Both the position numbers and the translations under genes were made by a program. 7,911 nucleotides of DNA, taken from contig JAJYPO010000099.1 of assembly GCA_021795275.1 (NCBI GenBank), positions 1 through 7,911 of the forward strand. The letters run 5' to 3'. This DNA comes from Nitrospirota bacterium. Its GTDB lineage: Bacteria; Nitrospirota_A; Leptospirillia; Leptospirillales; Leptospirillaceae. The notes beneath the pieces are model-generated. The model had not been told where the DNA came from, did not search any database, and saw only the letters and a program-made list of their open reading frames with translations. Shown in pieces: positions 6,083 through 7,911 of the stretch. Position 1 is the first letter of the stretch; every line of letters begins with the position of its first letter.

Positions 6083-6283
6083 CTACTCCCCGCCTTTCTG
6101 GATGAAGGACTTGACGAAGGAGGCCGCGTTCTTTTCCAGGACCTCGTCGATCTTGTCGAGAATGTCGTCGGCTTCCTCCTGGACCTTCTTGGCCCTTTCC
6201 TGGGCCCCGGCCGGCACTTCCGGCTCGGATGCCGTCTCCTTGGCCTCATCCCTCTTCCGTGTCTCCTTTTCCTTCTGGCTCAT
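6083..6283 (-). CDS. pup: Prokaryotic ubiquitin-like protein Pup, GGE-ending form
   Basis: Pup is a small, mostly disordered protein joined by its C-terminal glutamate to lysines of substrates. This 66-residue copy has the typical highly charged N-terminus rich in Lys and Glu, then the helix-forming region that binds the ATPase coiled coil and the ligase (EEADDILDKIDEVLEKNAAS, 36-55). It ends in FVKSFIQKGGE. K63 in the tail is also conserved. The last residue is encoded as glutamate, not glutamine, so no deamidation is needed before conjugation. The ATG overlaps the dop stop as ATGA and has GAGG seven bases upstream. Confidence 0.97.
   Translation of the reverse strand: MSQKEKETRKRDEAKETASEPEVPAGAQERAKKVQEEADDILDKIDEVLEKNAASFVKSFIQKGGE
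6086..6091 (-). promoter_or_regulatory. prcB ribosome binding site inside the pup GGE codons
   Basis: GGGGAG lies six bases ahead of the prcB GTG and is formed by the Gly and Glu codons (GGG GAG) that encode the end of Pup. A CAG glutamine codon, as needed for the GGQ form of Pup, would interrupt it. This placement couples prcB translation to completion of pup. Confidence 0.7.
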
Positions 6284-7827
6284 GACATATCCTCGCTAGT
6301 TCCGGTCGGGCCACCCTTTGAGAGGAGCCCTTCCAGCAGTTGTTTCGCGCTCTGGGCGCGATCGACGATCGCCCCCACGGTCTTCTGGGTCCCCCGGAAG
6401 GGATCCTGAAGCGGGATCCGCTTCAGGGAGGGGGTTCCGTCATCCACGACCACCGAACTCCAGGAGGCCGCCACAACCTCCGCCGGGAAGCGCCTGAGGA
6501 GCGTCCCCCGGAAGAAGGCCCGGGTGTCGGACGGCGGATGGAGGAGGGCCTCCTCGATCTCCATCGGATCCAGGAGGCGTTCCACCTCCCCTTTGGCCTC
6601 CAGAAGCCGGAAAAGCCCGGTGGAAGAGCGGATATCGTGGTACTGGAGGTCGAGCATCCGAAGCCTCGAGTCGCCCTCCGGGAGACGGCGGGATTCCCGG
6701 TAGCGCTCGATCATGCGCCGTTTGATGGCCCAGTCGAGCTCCCGGTCGAGACCGGCCGGGTCCCTTCGGTAGTTTCCGAGACGCCGGAGAACGAAGGACC
6801 ACCGCTCCAGAAGATCCATAACCTCCGGATCCATCCCTTCCCGGGAAAACCAGAGCCGGACATTCTCGAGGTACTGTTCCGCGATCCCCAGGACCGTCAT
6901 CGTCTTCCCGTTCGCCAAGTCGAGAGGCCGGGAAAAGGTCAGGTCGGAGGAGACCTGGTGAAAGGCGGCCACGGGGTCGGCCAGGAGGGGGAAGTCGAGG
7001 GGAACCCCTGTCCTATGGCTCTCCTCGAGGACCCGGAGGACGAGGAGCGTCGAGCCGACCTTGAGGGCCGTTGCGATCTCGGAGCAGTTCGAATCCCCCG
7101 TGATCACGTGGAGCCTCCGGTAGGCCTCCTTCCGGGAATGGGGCTCGTCTCTGGTGTTGACGATCCCCCGCCGGGAGGTGGTCGAGAGGCCGACCGGAAC
7201 CTCGAAGAACTCCGCCCGCTGCGAGAGCTGGTAGGAGACGCCCTCCTGCTCCCGGTCGGAGCCCACCTTCCCGGAGCCGCAGAAGACGGTCCGGCTCACC
7301 AGGTGGGCGGTCAGCCCCGCGATGATCCGCTCGAAGGGCAGCTCGCGGGAGAGAAGATAGTTTTCATGGTAGCCCCAGGAGTTTCCCCATCCGTCCGAAT
7401 TGTTGCGGAAGACCCGGAGGCTCCGCCGTCCCGGATCCTCCGCCTCCCAGGCCAGGAGGCAGGCCTCCACCAGCCGGTCTCCGGCCCGCTCGAAGCGGAC
7501 CACATCCCGAAGGCTCGTGCATTCGGGGGCGGAATATTCCGGATGGGCGCCGTCGACATACAGGCGTCCCCCATTGTAAAGGGCCCGGTTGGTCCAGCGG
7601 TTTTCCCGGCGGTCCGGCCGCTCCCGGTCGCCTTCGACGTGGAAGCCCCGGGCGTCGAGAAAGGGATCCTCCTCCTCGTAGTCCCAGAGGGCCCCCGAGG
7701 AATAGAGCCCGGGAAGGCGGTTGACGAGTTCGTGGGAGATCTCTCCCTGGGCATCCCCGATCGTTCCCGATCCGAAGGAGATCCCGTATTCGACCTCCGT
7801 TCCGACGATCCGTCCGAAGGAGGGCAT
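6280..7827 (-). CDS. dop: Dop, Pup deamidase/depupylase
   Basis: Dop is a PafA homologue that removes Pup from substrates and, where Pup ends in Gln, converts it to Glu. I place the start at the ATG at 7827 (515 residues) because GGAGG stands seven bases upstream and the family begins right here with (R)IVGTEVEYGIS; E11 and E13 are the metal ligands. A longer form from a GTG at 7881 would add 18 unconserved residues. The region of about 40-80 (WDYEEEDPFLDARGF and following) is the insertion called the Dop loop, absent from PafA. NGGRLYVDGAHPEYSAPEC gives D92 at the position of the catalytic aspartate. The C-terminal domain has DTRAFFRG and AASWSSVVVDDG. Length is close to M. tuberculosis Dop (about 500). 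It overlaps pup by four bases. Confidence 0.95.
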   Translation of the reverse strand: MPSFGRIVGTEVEYGISFGSGTIGDAQGEISHELVNRLPGLYSSGALWDYEEEDPFLDARGFHVEGDRERPDRRENRWTNRALYNGGRLYVDGAHPEYSAPECTSLRDVVRFERAGDRLVEACLLAWEAEDPGRRSLRVFRNNSDGWGNSWGYHENYLLSRELPFERIIAGLTAHLVSRTVFCGSGKVGSDREQEGVSYQLSQRAEFFEVPVGLSTTSRRGIVNTRDEPHSRKEAYRRLHVITGDSNCSEIATALKVGSTLLVLRVLEESHRTGVPLDFPLLADPVAAFHQVSSDLTFSRPLDLANGKTMTVLGIAEQYLENVRLWFSREGMDPEVMDLLERWSFVLRRLGNYRRDPAGLDRELDWAIKRRMIERYRESRRLPEGDSRLRMLDLQYHDIRSSTGLFRLLEAKGEVERLLDPMEIEEALLHPPSDTRAFFRGTLLRRFPAEVVAASWSSVVVDDGTPSLKRIPLQDPFRGTQKTVGAIVDRAQSAKQLLEGLLSKGGPTGTSEDMS

Positions 7828-7877
7828 TCCCTTTCCTCCCCCACCGGACAAAGAGAGGGACGTCTCCCGGGGGAAGG

Positions 7878-7911
7878 TCACAGGTAGTGCCCCACGGGAA
7901 GCGTTTCAACC
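7878..7911 (-). CDS. arc: C-terminal end of proteasomal AAA+ ATPase (ARC/Mpa), partial
   Basis: Only the last ten codons lie in the window, reading VETLPVGHYL and then TGA at 7880-7878. A C-terminal Tyr as second-last residue within a G-x-Y-L tail (QYL in mycobacterial Mpa) is the proteasome-docking motif of the ATPase that unfolds pupylated proteins. The position, 50 bases ahead of dop and on the same strand, is where this gene stands in known Pup-proteasome loci. The evidence is short, so identity rests on tail plus context. The His before Tyr-Leu differs from the mycobacterial Gln. Confidence 0.75.
   Translation of the reverse strand, partial: VETLPVGHYL

Noticed and set aside
3263..6409. 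A 1048-codon open frame on the plus strand opposite pafA, prcA, prcB and pup
   Set aside because: The opposite strand encodes five well-recognised proteins. The long antisense frame follows from high GC at codon third positions, and its translation has no recognisable domain.
7828..7881. An upstream GTG start for dop overlapping the ATPase stop (GTGA)
   Set aside because: The 18 extra residues are not conserved, and the ATG at 7827 has a strong GGAGG at the right distance and matches the family's start.
6340..7887. A 515-codon open frame on the plus strand opposite dop
   Set aside because: It mirrors the confirmed dop gene and is compositionally skewed, with no family-like motif and no ribosome binding site of note.
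1..7911. CRISPR arrays, tRNA or rRNA genes, insertion sequences
   Set aside because: I saw no regularly spaced repeats, no tRNA-like arm pattern and no transposase motifs in either strand.

Overview
The right-hand two thirds of the window (about 2541-7911, all minus strand) carries an almost complete bacterial Pup-proteasome operon. In transcription order it holds the last codons of a proteasomal AAA+ ATPase gene (arc/mpa type, partial), dop (Pup deamidase/depupylase), pup, prcB (catalytic beta subunit), prcA (alpha subunit), pafA (Pup ligase), and then an unrecognised proline/glycine-rich, probably exported protein. Gene junctions are very tight: ATGA overlaps at dop/pup and pafA/next gene, and gaps of 3, 6 and 12 bases at pup/prcB, prcB/prcA and prcA/pafA. 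This implies one transcript whose promoter lies to the right of the window. ARC would unfold substrates and feed the PrcAB core, PafA would attach Pup, and Dop would remove it. Pup here already ends in Gly-Gly-Glu, so Dop should be needed only for depupylation.

The left third (1-2540) is a patchy accessory region. It holds a minus-strand AbrB-type antitoxin (vapB) followed by a PIN-domain toxin (vapC) broken by a one-base frameshift. Next comes a stretch of about 575 bases with inverted repeats and one cryptic coding-like frame but no convincing gene. Then there is a plus-strand stand-alone nucleotidyltransferase of the toxin/defence type with its own extended -10 promoter, and a doubtful small ORF behind it. 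Hand counts on sampled 60-base blocks give about 42-47% GC in the nucleotidyltransferase gene against about 67-75% in the proteasome genes, so the two halves probably have different histories.

Organism: the gene order and protein sequences match the actinobacterial Pup-proteasome locus. The AbrB/PIN and nucleotidyltransferase neighbourhood, the mixed base composition and the short GGE-ending Pup fit better with one of the non-actinobacterial lineages that carry this system. A Nitrospirota (Leptospirillum-like) host is my best guess, but this is an inference and an actinobacterium is not excluded.

The most unusual points are the exported-looking Pro/Gly-rich gene translationally coupled to pafA, the use of the codons for Pup's GGE tail as the ribosome binding site of prcB, and the HYL tail of the cut-off ATPase at the window edge.
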